This document shows positions 43,250 to 51,589 of a stretch of 64,000 nucleotides of DNA, in pieces. Below the pieces are notes generated by a model. That model worked only from the letters and a program-made list of their open reading frames with translations. It was not told the origin of the DNA and did no database searches. Source of the DNA: Streptomyces sp. GESEQ-35 (GTDB taxonomy: Bacteria; Actinomycetota; Actinomycetes; Streptomycetales; Streptomycetaceae). Positions within the stretch are counted from its first letter, which is position 1. Each line of letters starts with the position of its first letter. The stretch spans positions 87,427 to 151,426 of the forward strand of contig NZ_JAFFSX010000029.1 in the NCBI RefSeq assembly GCF_017948485.1, written 5' to 3'. A program made the position numbers and the translations under genes.

Positions 43250-44260
43250 GTGACCGTCGTCGGGCCGTTCGGGCTGAGCGTGCGGGACCAGGCTCTGGAA
43301 GCCGATGTCCAGGCCGGATTGGCGGCTGTCGAGGAAGGGTTGCTCGAAGCCACCAAGAGCGAGGTCCCGTTCATCACGGAGGCCGCGCAGCATCTGGTCC
43401 GGGCCGGGGGCAAGCGGTTCCGGCCACTGCTCGTGATGCTCGCCGCGCAGTTCGGAGACCCGTATGCGCCGGGGGTCGTGCCGTCCGCGGTGGTCGTCGA
43501 GCTGACCCACCTGGCGACGCTGTACCACGACGACGTGATGGACGAGGCGGCCGTACGGCGCGGGGTGCCCAGCGCGAACGTCCGCTGGGGCAACTCGGTC
43601 GCGGTCCTCACCGGTGACTTCCTGTTCGCCCGGGCCTCGCACACTCTCGCCGATCTCGGTCCGGAGGCGGTGCGGGTACAGGCCGAGGCGTTCGAGCGGC
43701 TGGTGACCGGACAGATCCTGGAGACGGCCGGACCGACGGACGGTCGGGATCCGGTCGAGCACTACTTGGACGTCCTGGCCGGGAAGACCGGGTCGTTGGT
43801 CGCGGTGTCGTGCCGGTTCGGGGCGATGATGTCGGGCGCCGACGAGACGGTGGTCGACGTGCTGACGCAGTACGGGGAGCGGCTGGGAGTCGCCTTCCAG
43901 CTCGCCGACGACGTGCTGGACATCGCCTCCGACGCGCGCGAGTCCGGGAAGACGCCCGGGACGGACCTGCGCGAGGGGATTCCGACGCTTCCGGTGCTGC
44001 GGCTGCGCGAGCGGGCGGCCCGGCTGGGGCTGGCCGAGGATGTCGCGCTGAGCGAACTGCTGGACTCCGACCTGAGCGACGACGCGCGACTCGCGGAGGC
44101 GTTGGCGGGGTTGCGTGGGCATCCGGCGCTGGAGCAGGCGCGGCGGGACACGGTGCGGTACGCGGAGGACGCGCGGGCGGCTCTTGCTCCGTTGCGGGAG
44201 TGCGATGCGAAGGCGGCGTTGGTGGAGTTGTGCGACGCCGTGGTGCATCGGGCCGGTTAG
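43250..44260 (+). CDS. Polyprenyl diphosphate synthase
   Basis: A 336-residue trans-prenyltransferase that chain-elongates with IPP. The GGKRFRPLL block is at about 53-61, the first Asp-rich motif DDVMD near 94-98 and the second DDVLD near 221. Bulky residues upstream of DDVMD are small or moderate (LATLYH), compatible with long chains. It most likely makes the menaquinone side-chain precursor, since menG, a menaquinone-reductase-like gene and nuo are in the same window; carotenoid or other terpenoid use cannot be excluded. GTG with a GGAG site 7 bases upstream. Confidence 0.9.
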   Translation: MTVVGPFGLSVRDQALEADVQAGLAAVEEGLLEATKSEVPFITEAAQHLVRAGGKRFRPLLVMLAAQFGDPYAPGVVPSAVVVELTHLATLYHDDVMDEAAVRRGVPSANVRWGNSVAVLTGDFLFARASHTLADLGPEAVRVQAEAFERLVTGQILETAGPTDGRDPVEHYLDVLAGKTGSLVAVSCRFGAMMSGADETVVDVLTQYGERLGVAFQLADDVLDIASDARESGKTPGTDLREGIPTLPVLRLRERAARLGLAEDVALSELLDSDLSDDARLAEALAGLRGHPALEQARRDTVRYAEDARAALAPLRECDAKAALVELCDAVVHRAG

Positions 44261-44322
44261 ATCTCGTCCCCCGAGCGGCGCCGACCGACACGGACAGACG
44301 TACGTGATACAGGTCACAGTTC

Positions 44323-44344
44323 TGGACTGAGTCCAAATTAAGAT
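44323..44344 (+). promoter_or_regulatory. Palindromic operator and -10 of the CHRD gene
   Basis: TGGACT-G-AGTCCA is a perfect 13-bp palindrome located where the spacer between -35 and -10 would be. TAAGAT (44339-44344) follows as a -10 candidate. A repressor bound here would block the promoter; the regulator is unknown. Confidence 0.35.
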
Positions 44345-44412
44345 CCCCTCCGTATTCATGCCCAGAAGCTGACGCAGGGGGCGTCGGCTGCATTACGGGG
44401 AGAAAAAAGAAA

Positions 44413-45417
44413 ATGGGCATGAACGCGACGTTCTCAACGCGCCGTAAGAGCCTGATCGTCACCGCTGTCGCGGTGGCCGCCGCCGGTGGTATCGCCGCCG
44501 CGGTGATTCCCGCGTTCGCCGCCGGAGACAACCGCGCTGACCACGCGGGGCACGGAGGCGAGGGCATTGTGAGCCAGAGTGGCACCGTGGCGGGCGGCAG
44601 GGGCGGGACCATCCTCGCCGCCAGTCTGCGGGGCGCCAACGAGGTGCCCGTGGAGGGCGGTCCGGCCGTCGGGGACAAGGACGGCGCCGCGCTCCAGTTC
44701 GTGAAGGTGGACGGCAACACCGTGTCCGTCGCCGTGAAGTGGCGCGCCACCGGCAAGCCGACCCTCCTTCACATCCACCAGGGCGCCAAGGGCACCAACG
44801 GCGGCATCAAGGTCGACTTCACCAAGCTGCTCGCGGGCAGCAAGGGCAAGACCGTCACCGGCAGTGTCAAGGTCGACGACCCCGCCCTGCTCAACTCGCT
44901 GAAGTCCGACCCCGGTTCCTTCTACGCCAACCTGCACACGGCTCAGTTCCCGGGCGGAGCCGTCCGCGGCCAGCTGCACAAGGTGACCACGGCCTTCGAC
45001 TTCCGCGACGCACTCGACAACTTCCAGGCATCCGTCCTCAAGGGCAAGCAGATCTACGAGTGCAAGGCGGCCGAGGGCGGCGGGTTCGCCTTCGCCCAGC
45101 GGGACGTCGCCGCCGTGCTCGCCGGCCCGATCGCGCACTCCTTCGTGAAGCCCAACTCCGGTACGCCGCAGTGGATCGCGCCCGACCGCAGCGCCGTCAC
45201 CGGATCCGTCATCAGCAAGACACCCAACGGCGACACGAACATCCCGGAGCTGGACCTGAAGGCCACCCAGTCCGGCAAGCACCGCGGGCTCCTCGCGAAC
45301 ACGGCGGAGATCCTGCGACTGAACACCGTCGGCGGCGTCGCCCCGGCCGGCTCCTGCGAGCCGGGTGCCATCGTCGGCGTGCCCTACCAGGCGGACTACG
45401 TGTTCATCCAGCGCTGA
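44413..45417 (+). CDS. Secreted CHRD-domain protein with DUF3455-like C-terminus
   Basis: A 334-residue exported protein. The signal peptide ends near AFA-AGD (about 37). A CHRD domain (about 64-195) has ASLRGANEVP, HIHQGAKGTNG and FYANLHTAQFPGGAVRGQL, where the histidines could bind metal. The second half (about 200-334; IYECKAAEGGGFAFAQRDVAA, ending with Cys-containing AGSCEPG) fits the DUF3455 family. Function unknown; both domains occur in extracellular actinobacterial and fungal proteins. GGGGAG lies about 10 bases before the ATG. A palindrome sits in its promoter. Confidence 0.85.
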   Translation: MGMNATFSTRRKSLIVTAVAVAAAGGIAAAVIPAFAAGDNRADHAGHGGEGIVSQSGTVAGGRGGTILAASLRGANEVPVEGGPAVGDKDGAALQFVKVDGNTVSVAVKWRATGKPTLLHIHQGAKGTNGGIKVDFTKLLAGSKGKTVTGSVKVDDPALLNSLKSDPGSFYANLHTAQFPGGAVRGQLHKVTTAFDFRDALDNFQASVLKGKQIYECKAAEGGGFAFAQRDVAAVLAGPIAHSFVKPNSGTPQWIAPDRSAVTGSVISKTPNGDTNIPELDLKATQSGKHRGLLANTAEILRLNTVGGVAPAGSCEPGAIVGVPYQADYVFIQR

Positions 45418-45459
45418 TCCACCCAAACGCTGATCCACGCAGCGCTGATCCACAAGGAA

Positions 45460-45511
45460 GGGCGGCGTCTTCCCCGCACGACCCCTACGGGTCGGGGGAG
45501 GCGCCGCCCTC
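45460..45511 (+). terminator. Hairpin after the CHRD gene
   Basis: GGGCGGCG pairs with CGCCGCCC, and an inner CCCCG/CGGGG-type stem plus GACCC/GGGTC extends it. It begins about 43 bases after the stop codon. Confidence 0.65.
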
Positions 45512-45692
45512 TCGTGTCATACCGCAGCAGTACACGGAGTTGGCTCCGCAGGTTGACGTTTCCCTCCCGTCGATTTGGTCAACTGGAGACCACGGAAAAC
45601 ACCACTCCTCACCGATTCGGGTGAGAATGGCGGCTCAGGGGACGTAGTGCAGTTAAGCGACAGCCGCCGCCGACGACGGAGGTAAGGCACAC

Positions 45693-46895
45693 ATGGCACC
45701 GTACGAAACCGACGACAGCACGACCGCCGGGGAGGTCGACGACCTCCGCGCGGGACGCCGCAAGGCCGCGCGCTACGTCGTCCCGGTCGCGGTGGTGGGC
45801 GTGGCCGCAGCGACCATCGGGCTCGTCCCGGCGATCGCCGACTCCGGCGACCCCGACCTGCCCAAGATCACCGCGCAGCAACTCATCGAGAAGATCGCCG
45901 CATCGGACGTGGAGCAGCTGTCCGGCACGGTGAAGGTCAGCACGGATCTGGGGCTGCCGGACCTCGGGGGTCTGGAGAGCGGTCTGATGTCCGGCGCGAC
46001 CCGGTCGGGCGATGGCTCGTCCGCCGATCCGAGTTCCAAGCTCATGGAGCTGGCGTCCGGCACGCACACGCTGCGCGTCGCCGCCGACGGCCCGGACAAG
46101 CAGAAGCTCTCGCTGCTGGAGAACGCGGCGGAGTACAGCCTGATCCACAACGGCAAGGACGTCTGGGGCTACGACAGCGCGTCGAACGAGGTCTACCACG
46201 GCACCGCCACCGAGAGCGCGGACGGGAAGACGAAGGAAGACGCCCCCACCACGCCCCAGGAGCTCGCCGAGGAGGCCCTGAAGTCGGTCGACGACACGAC
46301 CTCCGTGACCGTCGACGGCACCACGCAGATCGCGGGCCGGGATGCCTACCGGCTGGTCATCAAGCCGAAGGACTCCGGCTCCACGGTCGGTGCGATCACC
46401 ATAGGGGTGGACTCGAAGACCGGTCTGCCGCTGAAGTTCACGCTGACTCCGGCGAGTGGCGGCTCCGCCGTCGTGGACGCGGGCTTCACCCAGGTCAGCT
46501 TCGCCAAGCCGGCCGCGTCGACCTTCGACTTCAGCCCGCCCAAGGGCGCGAAGGTCACCGAGGAGGGCGAGGTCGCGGCCGGGGCCGGGGCCGAGGAGCA
46601 CGCCCAGAAGCCGGAAGCGGTCCCCTCCGAGGAGGGCCCGGAGATCATCGGCGAGGGCTGGAACTCCATCGCCGTCTTCGACACCGGCGGCGAGGGCATG
46701 CCCTCCGGCGCCGAGGCCGGTGGCGAGTTCGGGGGCTTCCTCGACTCCCTGGGCGACAAGGTGACCGGCAAGTTCGGCGAGGGCACGGTCTTCAAGACCC
46801 GCCTTGTCAACGCCCTGATGACGGACGACGGCAAGGTCTACGTCGGCACGGTCACGAAGGACGCCCTGGTGAAGGCGGCCGACGCGGCCAAGTAA
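45693..46895 (+). CDS. LolA/RseB-fold extracytoplasmic protein
   Basis: A 400-residue membrane-anchored protein with one N-terminal helix (about 28-50). The following region (about 60-290) resembles the LolA-like half-barrel fold (DUF2092/LolA family): ITAQQLIEKIAASDVEQLSGTVKV, LRVAADGPDKQKLSLL, VDGTTQIAGRDAYRLVIKPKDSG, GVDSKTGLPLKFTL. A Glu/Ala-rich linker (about 288-310) and a C-terminal domain follow. Gram-positive versions have no outer membrane to serve and may bind lipids or sense envelope stress. The ABC exporter genes begin 62 bases downstream, so a joint lipid-handling role is plausible. ATG with GGAGG 11 bases upstream. Confidence 0.83.
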   Translation: MAPYETDDSTTAGEVDDLRAGRRKAARYVVPVAVVGVAAATIGLVPAIADSGDPDLPKITAQQLIEKIAASDVEQLSGTVKVSTDLGLPDLGGLESGLMSGATRSGDGSSADPSSKLMELASGTHTLRVAADGPDKQKLSLLENAAEYSLIHNGKDVWGYDSASNEVYHGTATESADGKTKEDAPTTPQELAEEALKSVDDTTSVTVDGTTQIAGRDAYRLVIKPKDSGSTVGAITIGVDSKTGLPLKFTLTPASGGSAVVDAGFTQVSFAKPAASTFDFSPPKGAKVTEEGEVAAGAGAEEHAQKPEAVPSEEGPEIIGEGWNSIAVFDTGGEGMPSGAEAGGEFGGFLDSLGDKVTGKFGEGTVFKTRLVNALMTDDGKVYVGTVTKDALVKAADAAK

Positions 46896-46957
46896 CAGCC
46901 GTACGCAGAACACTCGTACGCGAAGTACCGTACGCGTACGACGAATCGAGGGAGCCG

Positions 46958-47932
46958 ATGGACGAGCCGCCCGCCACGGAGCCGGATGCGGAGGGTGTGG
47001 ATGACGGTGTCATCCGGACCCGCGCGCTCACCAAGCGTTTCCGCGGCGGGCAGCTCGCCGTCGACGGTCTGGATCTGACCGTCCCGGCAGGCAGCGTCTT
47101 CGGCTTCCTCGGTCCGAACGGCTCCGGCAAGACCACCACCATCCGCATGCTGATGGGCCTCATCGAGCCGACCTCCGGCACGGCACGCGTGCTCGGGCAG
47201 CCCATGCCGCGGGCCACGCGCACCGTGCTGCCGCACGTCGGCGCGCTCATCGAAGGGCCCGCGCTGTACGGCTTCCTCTCCGGCCGCGACAACCTCATCC
47301 GGTACGACGCCGCCGACCCGACCGCCGACCCGCGCACCCGGCGTGCGCGCGTCGCGGCCGCGCTGGACCGGGTGGGGCTGACGGCCGCCGGGAGCAAGAA
47401 GACGAAGGCGTACTCCCTGGGGATGAAGCAGCGGCTCGGACTGGCCGCCGCTCTGCTCCAGCCCCGCCGCCTCCTCGTCCTCGACGAGCCGACGAACGGC
47501 CTCGACCCGCAGGGCATGCGCGAAATCCGTTCGCTGATCAGGGAGCTGGCCTCGGACGGCACGACCGTCTTTCTCTCCTCCCATCTGCTCGACGAGATCG
47601 AGCAGGTGTGCAGCCACGCCGCCGTCATGGCGCAGGGGCGGCTCATCACGCAGGGTGCGGTGGCGGATCTCGCGGCCGGGGCGCGCGGGCGCCTGGTCGT
47701 CACGACGCCCGACACCGGCGACGCGGCCCGGGTGCTGAAGGAGCAGGGCGCGGCTGATGTCATCGCCGGGGACGACCGGGTGACAGCGGAGCCGCCCGAC
47801 CGCGATCTTGCCGAGGTGAACGCCGCGTTGGTGACGGCAGGCGTCCGGGTCCGCGGGTTCGGGGTCGAGCGGGCCTCCCTGGAGGACGCGTTCGTGGCGC
47901 TGACGGGGGAGGGCTTCGATGTCGCAGGTTGA
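46958..47932 (+). CDS. ABC-2 type exporter ATPase
   Basis: A 324-residue ATPase. Walker A GPNGSGKTT is near 52-60, signature SLGMKQRLGLAAALL near 150, Walker B LLVLDEPTNGLDPQG and the H-loop FLSSHLLDE follow. The C-terminal extension (EVNAALVTAGVRVRGFGVERASLEDAFVALTGE) is typical of drug/lipid exporters. The gene follows the LolA-like gene and overlaps the permease gene by 14 bases. Confidence 0.92.
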   Translation: MDEPPATEPDAEGVDDGVIRTRALTKRFRGGQLAVDGLDLTVPAGSVFGFLGPNGSGKTTTIRMLMGLIEPTSGTARVLGQPMPRATRTVLPHVGALIEGPALYGFLSGRDNLIRYDAADPTADPRTRRARVAAALDRVGLTAAGSKKTKAYSLGMKQRLGLAAALLQPRRLLVLDEPTNGLDPQGMREIRSLIRELASDGTTVFLSSHLLDEIEQVCSHAAVMAQGRLITQGAVADLAAGARGRLVVTTPDTGDAARVLKEQGAADVIAGDDRVTAEPPDRDLAEVNAALVTAGVRVRGFGVERASLEDAFVALTGEGFDVAG

Positions 47933-48818
47933 GCTGGTCGGTTCGAGTGAGGTCCAAGTCCCCCGGCCGCAGAGCCCGTTGTGGACGTTCGGCCTCCTCC
48001 GCAGCGAGCTGGTGACGACGTTCCGACGCTGGCGCACGCTCGCGCTCCTCGGTGTGCTGGCGGCCGTTCCGATCCTGATCGGGATCGCCCTCAAGATCGA
48101 GACGAGCGACGGTTCGGGCGTGGGCGGTGGCGGCGGAGGCGGCGAGGGCCCGGCGTTCATCTCGCAGATCACCAACAACGGCCTGTTCCTGGTCTTCACC
48201 GCGCTCGCCGCCACGCTTCCGTTCTTCCTGCCCATGGCCATCGGCGTCATCGCGGGCGACGCGATCGCCGGCGAGGCGAACGCGGGGACGCTGCGCTATC
48301 TGCTCGTCGCCCCGGCCGGCCGAACCCGCCTGCTGCTCACCAAGTACGCGACCACGATGGCCTTCTGCCTGGTGGCCACGCTGGTGGTCGCGGTCTCGGC
48401 GCTCACGGTCGGCGCGTTGCTCTTCCCGCTCGGCGATCTGACGACGATCTCCGGAACGCGGATCAGCTTCGCCGAGGGCCTGGGCCGGGCGCTGATGATC
48501 GCGCTGATCGTCGCCGCGTCACTGATCGGCGTGGCGGCCCTCGGCCTCTTCGTCTCCACCCTCACGAACAGCGGCATCGCGGCGATGGCGACGACGGTCG
48601 GCCTGCTGATCACCATCCAGATCCTCGACCAGATCCCCCAGCTCCACGCGCTCCAGCCGTACTTCTTCTCCCACTACTGGCTGTCCTTCGCCGACCTCAT
48701 GCGCGACCCCGTCTACTGGGACGACCTGGTGAAGAACCTCGGACTGCAAGGCCTCTACGCGGCGGTGTTCGGCGCGGCCGCCTGGGCGCGGTTCACGACG
48801 AAGGACGTCACCGCGTAG
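47919..48818 (+). CDS. ABC-2 type exporter permease
   Basis: A 299-residue membrane protein with about six helices. A Gly-rich loop (GVGGGGGGGEGP) lies between helices 1 and 2, and the block GDAIAGEANAGTLRYLLVAPAGRTRLLLTKY is the conserved ABC2 coupling region. Partner of the ATPase upstream. The substrate may be a lipid or drug. The stop lies 2 bases from the converging flavin reductase gene, leaving no room for a terminator. Confidence 0.9.
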   Translation: MSQVELVGSSEVQVPRPQSPLWTFGLLRSELVTTFRRWRTLALLGVLAAVPILIGIALKIETSDGSGVGGGGGGGEGPAFISQITNNGLFLVFTALAATLPFFLPMAIGVIAGDAIAGEANAGTLRYLLVAPAGRTRLLLTKYATTMAFCLVATLVVAVSALTVGALLFPLGDLTTISGTRISFAEGLGRALMIALIVAASLIGVAALGLFVSTLTNSGIAAMATTVGLLITIQILDQIPQLHALQPYFFSHYWLSFADLMRDPVYWDDLVKNLGLQGLYAAVFGAAAWARFTTKDVTA

Positions 48819-48820
48819 GG

Positions 48821-49405
48821 CTACGAGGCGTCGTAGGGGAAGCGGGCGAGCGGCGCCTCCTGCGCGAAGAACGTCTTGGCGCGGGCGAGCGCCTCGGCGT
48901 CCTTCAGTACGTCACCGGGCTTGCTGCCGTTGCCGAGCAGCACTCCGCCGAAGCGCATCCCCATATAGGCGGCCGAGTGGTTGAGGGTTCCGATCAGCGG
49001 GTCGGCGACCTCTTCCTCCTCGTGCGCGAGGGCGGTGACGCTCCAGAGGGTGCGTCCGGCCAGGGTTTCCTTGAAGTCGAGGCCGGGGGTGCGCAGCCAG
49101 CCCGACCAGTAGTCGAGGTAGCGCTTGGTGGAGGCGGACACCGAGTACCAGTACAGCGGCGAGGCGATCACGATGTCCGTCGCCGCGAGCGTCGCGTCCA
49201 GCAGGAACCCCGTGTTGCCCTCCGTGGGGCGGACATGGTCGCTGTCGTGCCGCAGGTCCTCGAAGTCGGGCAGCGGATGGGTGGCGAGGTCGATCCACTC
49301 CTGCTCGACGCCCGCGGGCAGTTGCTCGGCGGCCCTGCGGGCCAGCAGCTCGGTGTTGCCCTCGCTACGGCTGCTGCCCAGCAGGAACAGAAAACGGCGG
49401 CTCAT
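48821..49405 (-). CDS. NADPH-dependent FMN reductase-like flavodoxin-fold protein
   Basis: A 194-residue flavodoxin-like oxidoreductase. FMN phosphate loop LGSSRSEGNTELL is at about 9-21, IVIASPLYWYSVSASTKRYLDYW the second FMN loop, and LAGRTLWSVTA the third. Likely an NAD(P)H:quinone or azo-type reductase. ATG at 49405 with AGGGA 6-7 bases upstream; the longer frame starts in a low-complexity repeat. Confidence 0.88.
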   Translation of the reverse strand: MSRRFLFLLGSSRSEGNTELLARRAAEQLPAGVEQEWIDLATHPLPDFEDLRHDSDHVRPTEGNTGFLLDATLAATDIVIASPLYWYSVSASTKRYLDYWSGWLRTPGLDFKETLAGRTLWSVTALAHEEEEVADPLIGTLNHSAAYMGMRFGGVLLGNGSKPGDVLKDAEALARAKTFFAQEAPLARFPYDAS

Positions 49406-49440
49406 GACATCCCTCACTTGGTCGGCGTACGGCGGTTGCA

Positions 49441-49460
49441 TGCGTACGCAGTATATGCGC
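49441..49460 (-). promoter_or_regulatory. Promoter/operator of the flavin reductase gene
   Basis: Read on the minus strand, TATACT makes a good -10 about 45 bases before the start. It overlaps a TGCGTACGCA palindrome (49441-49450) and a TGCGCA half, a plausible TetR/MarR-type operator. Confidence 0.35.
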
Positions 49461-49475
49461 ACACATGTAAATCTT

Positions 49476-49545
49476 CCAGGGGTCATCCGCCCGGGGTTTC
49501 CAGGGCTTCATCCGCGCGGCATTGCCAGGGCTCATCCGCCCGGCA
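49476..49545. repeat. Three imperfect 24-25-bp tandem repeats at the amidase stop
   Basis: Units start at 49476, 49500 and 49525, each with CCAGGG-(n)-TCATCCGC(C/G)CGG. The last contains the amidase stop codon, so the 3' end of that gene has been duplicated twice into the intergenic DNA. Confidence 0.6.
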
Positions 49546-50911
49546 CTGGGATCACCCGCAACCCCGCTCGCCCCTCCGCCTCCCGTGCCACCCCCAGCAG
49601 CAGCGCCTCCCGCCCGCGCGCCGCCACCAGCTGGAGCCCGACCGGACAGCCGTCGGCGTCGAACCCCGCCGGGATGCTGATCGCCGGGTGCCCGCTCAGG
49701 TTGAACGCCCAGGTGAGCGCCGTGGAGTAGCGGTCGCCCGGGCCCTCGTGGCCGTGGGGCGGGTTCGGGGTCGTCGGGGTCAGCAGGAGATCCACGTCCG
49801 CGAAGAGGGCGTCCAGGCGCCGGTCGTTCTCCGCGCGGATGCGGTGGGCGGGGGTGGGATCGGCACCCGGGGTGCGGAGGGTGAGCCAGGCGGAGGCCGG
49901 GTCCTCGAGATGGGGAGCGGCACCTACGAGCCGTACAACGCCGGCGACCGCGAGGCGCTGCGCCGCCGTACGGGCGATCGCGCCGAGGTCCGGATCGAGG
50001 GCTGCGAAACCGAGGTCGGGGGACCAGGCGGCGGTCAATGCGGGAGAGAGGGAATCGGTGTCTGTGCGCGAGGTGGACCCGTCGCAGGCGGTGTCGGTGG
50101 GCGAGGTGGCTGTCGCAGTCGGTACGTGGCGAGTGGTGTCGGTGGGGGTGGTAGTCGGTATGTGGCGAGTGGTGTCGGCGGACGAGTCGGCAGTCACGGT
50201 CGGCGGATCGGAAGGCGGGCGTCGTTCCCCCGCCATCACCTGCCAGTACGCCGCCGCATCCGCCGCGCACCCCGCCAGCACCCCGGGCGCCGTGAGGCCC
50301 GCGCGGTCGGTGTTCGTCGTCTTCAGGCCGACGACGCCGCACCACGCGGCAGGGATCCGCACCGAACCCGCCCCGTCGCTCCCGGTCGCCAGCGGCACCA
50401 GGCCCGCGGCCACCGCGGCGGCGGACCCGGCGGAGGAGCCGCCAGGCGTACGGTCGGCGCGCCAGGGATTGACGGTACGGCCGTACGCGCCAAGTCCCCA
50501 GGTCTGCCAGGGAGTTCCGGGCCCGGGAACGGAGGTGGCGCCCACCGCGACGCACCCCGCCTCGATCAGCGGAGCCGCCGTACGCAGCCCGCGCCGCCGC
50601 CCCTTCACACCGATCGGCACCCCGGCCAGCGGCAGCCGCTCGCCCGCGGCAACCCGGGTATCCACCTCGGCCGCCCGCCGCAGCGCCTCCTCGCCCCACA
50701 CCTCGACGAACGCGCGCAGCTCGGGCTCGGCACGCCGGATCCGCGCCAGCGACTCCGCCACGACGTCGACGGCACGCAGCGCCCCCGACCGTACGGCGGC
50801 GGCGATCTCGGCGGCGCTCAGCGAGCCCGTACCCCGGTGAGCCGCGCCAGATCCGCCGTCTCGCGCGGCGGCGTCCCGCTCAGGTCGCCCAGGCGCCAGC
50901 CCGGCACCCAC
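49532..50911 (-). CDS. Amidase signature family protein with a Thr-rich insertion
   Basis: An amidase-signature hydrolase. Catalytic Lys in GVPIGVKG, cis-Ser in GGSSAGSAAAVAAG and nucleophile Ser in GSDGAGSVRIPAA are all present. The 459-residue frame contains a ~50-residue Thr/Asp-rich insertion (about 243-292: TTRH and TPTDT repeats) encoded by repeated DNA (50090-50200). The first GTG (50911) has no ribosome site and overlaps the preceding gene by 94 bases. A CTG at 50821 (LSAAEIAAAV) forms a CTGA overlap with that gene's stop and may be the real coupled start. Substrate unknown. Confidence 0.82.
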   Translation of the reverse strand: MGAGLAPGRPERDAAARDGGSGAAHRGTGSLSAAEIAAAVRSGALRAVDVVAESLARIRRAEPELRAFVEVWGEEALRRAAEVDTRVAAGERLPLAGVPIGVKGRRRGLRTAAPLIEAGCVAVGATSVPGPGTPWQTWGLGAYGRTVNPWRADRTPGGSSAGSAAAVAAGLVPLATGSDGAGSVRIPAAWCGVVGLKTTNTDRAGLTAPGVLAGCAADAAAYWQVMAGERRPPSDPPTVTADSSADTTRHIPTTTPTDTTRHVPTATATSPTDTACDGSTSRTDTDSLSPALTAAWSPDLGFAALDPDLGAIARTAAQRLAVAGVVRLVGAAPHLEDPASAWLTLRTPGADPTPAHRIRAENDRRLDALFADVDLLLTPTTPNPPHGHEGPGDRYSTALTWAFNLSGHPAISIPAGFDADGCPVGLQLVAARGREALLLGVAREAEGRAGLRVIPVPGG

Positions 50912-51321
50912 GGAACGTGGTACACGTCGATCACCGACTCGATCGCCCTGACCTGCTGGGCGAGCGGGCGCGGCAGCCGGCCGGGTGCGTCCGCGACGAG
51001 GACGACGGCGTCGAGGTCGAGCCCCGGCGGTGCCTCTCCGCGCCGGAAGGCCTCCAGGGCGTGCAGGGCGGACGCCAGACCGGCCGCGTGGGTGCGGGCG
51101 ACGAGCAGCACCGAGTGCGGATCACCGGGGCCGGGCCAGTCGCGTCCGCCGTCGTGACCGCCGTAGACGGCGGTCAGCGTGGAGACGCCCGCCCCGCCGT
51201 GCGTGCCGACCCAGGAGTAGCGCCGGGCCGTGACACCGGCGTGCGCGGGACCCTCCGATCCCGCCGTGGCCGTCGGCCCGCGGAGCCAGATCTCCGGCCC
51301 CTGCTGCGCATCCGTCCGCAT
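50818..51321 (-). CDS. Small protein with a degenerate P-loop-like motif (DUF6668-like)
   Basis: A 167-residue protein. WVGTHGGAGVSTLTAVYGG (about 37-55) resembles a ParA/MinD-type deviant Walker A but lacks the lysine. VLLVARTHAAGLASALHALEAFRRG and LDAVVLVADAPGRLPRPL follow as in such folds. I recall a similar uncharacterised actinobacterial family (DUF6668), but cannot verify it here. ATG with AAGGAG 7 bases upstream. It shares a CTGA-type junction with the amidase gene and is divergent from the TPR gene. Confidence 0.7.
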   Translation of the reverse strand: MRTDAQQGPEIWLRGPTATAGSEGPAHAGVTARRYSWVGTHGGAGVSTLTAVYGGHDGGRDWPGPGDPHSVLLVARTHAAGLASALHALEAFRRGEAPPGLDLDAVVLVADAPGRLPRPLAQQVRAIESVIDVYHVPWVPGWRLGDLSGTPPRETADLARLTGVRAR

Positions 51322-51589
51322 GCCGCACTCCTTCCTCCTGCGTCGCCGATCTCACCCCGCCGGGGCTGGTTCCGTGACGGGGCGTGAGTCCTGGGACGAG
51401 GCTGTGACGCCACGGTGACGTGGGAACCGGGGGCGAGCGGAGAGACTACTCAACAGTACGTGTACGACCGGATCTTGTTGTCGGGGGGAGCGGGCGGAAG
51501 CCGCGGGGCCGGAGGGAGCACCATGGAAACCGAACCTGTACCCGAACGTCCCGTCCGCGGACTACCCGACGCATCCGAGTGAGGGAACG

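Noticed and set aside
45693..46895. Bona fide LolA lipoprotein carrier
   Set aside because: It has a membrane anchor and a long extra C-terminal part, and the organism has no outer membrane; only the fold similarity is kept.
47981..51157. 1058-codon plus-strand open frame
   Set aside because: It crosses a permease, a flavin reductase and an amidase out of frame; low-complexity noise.
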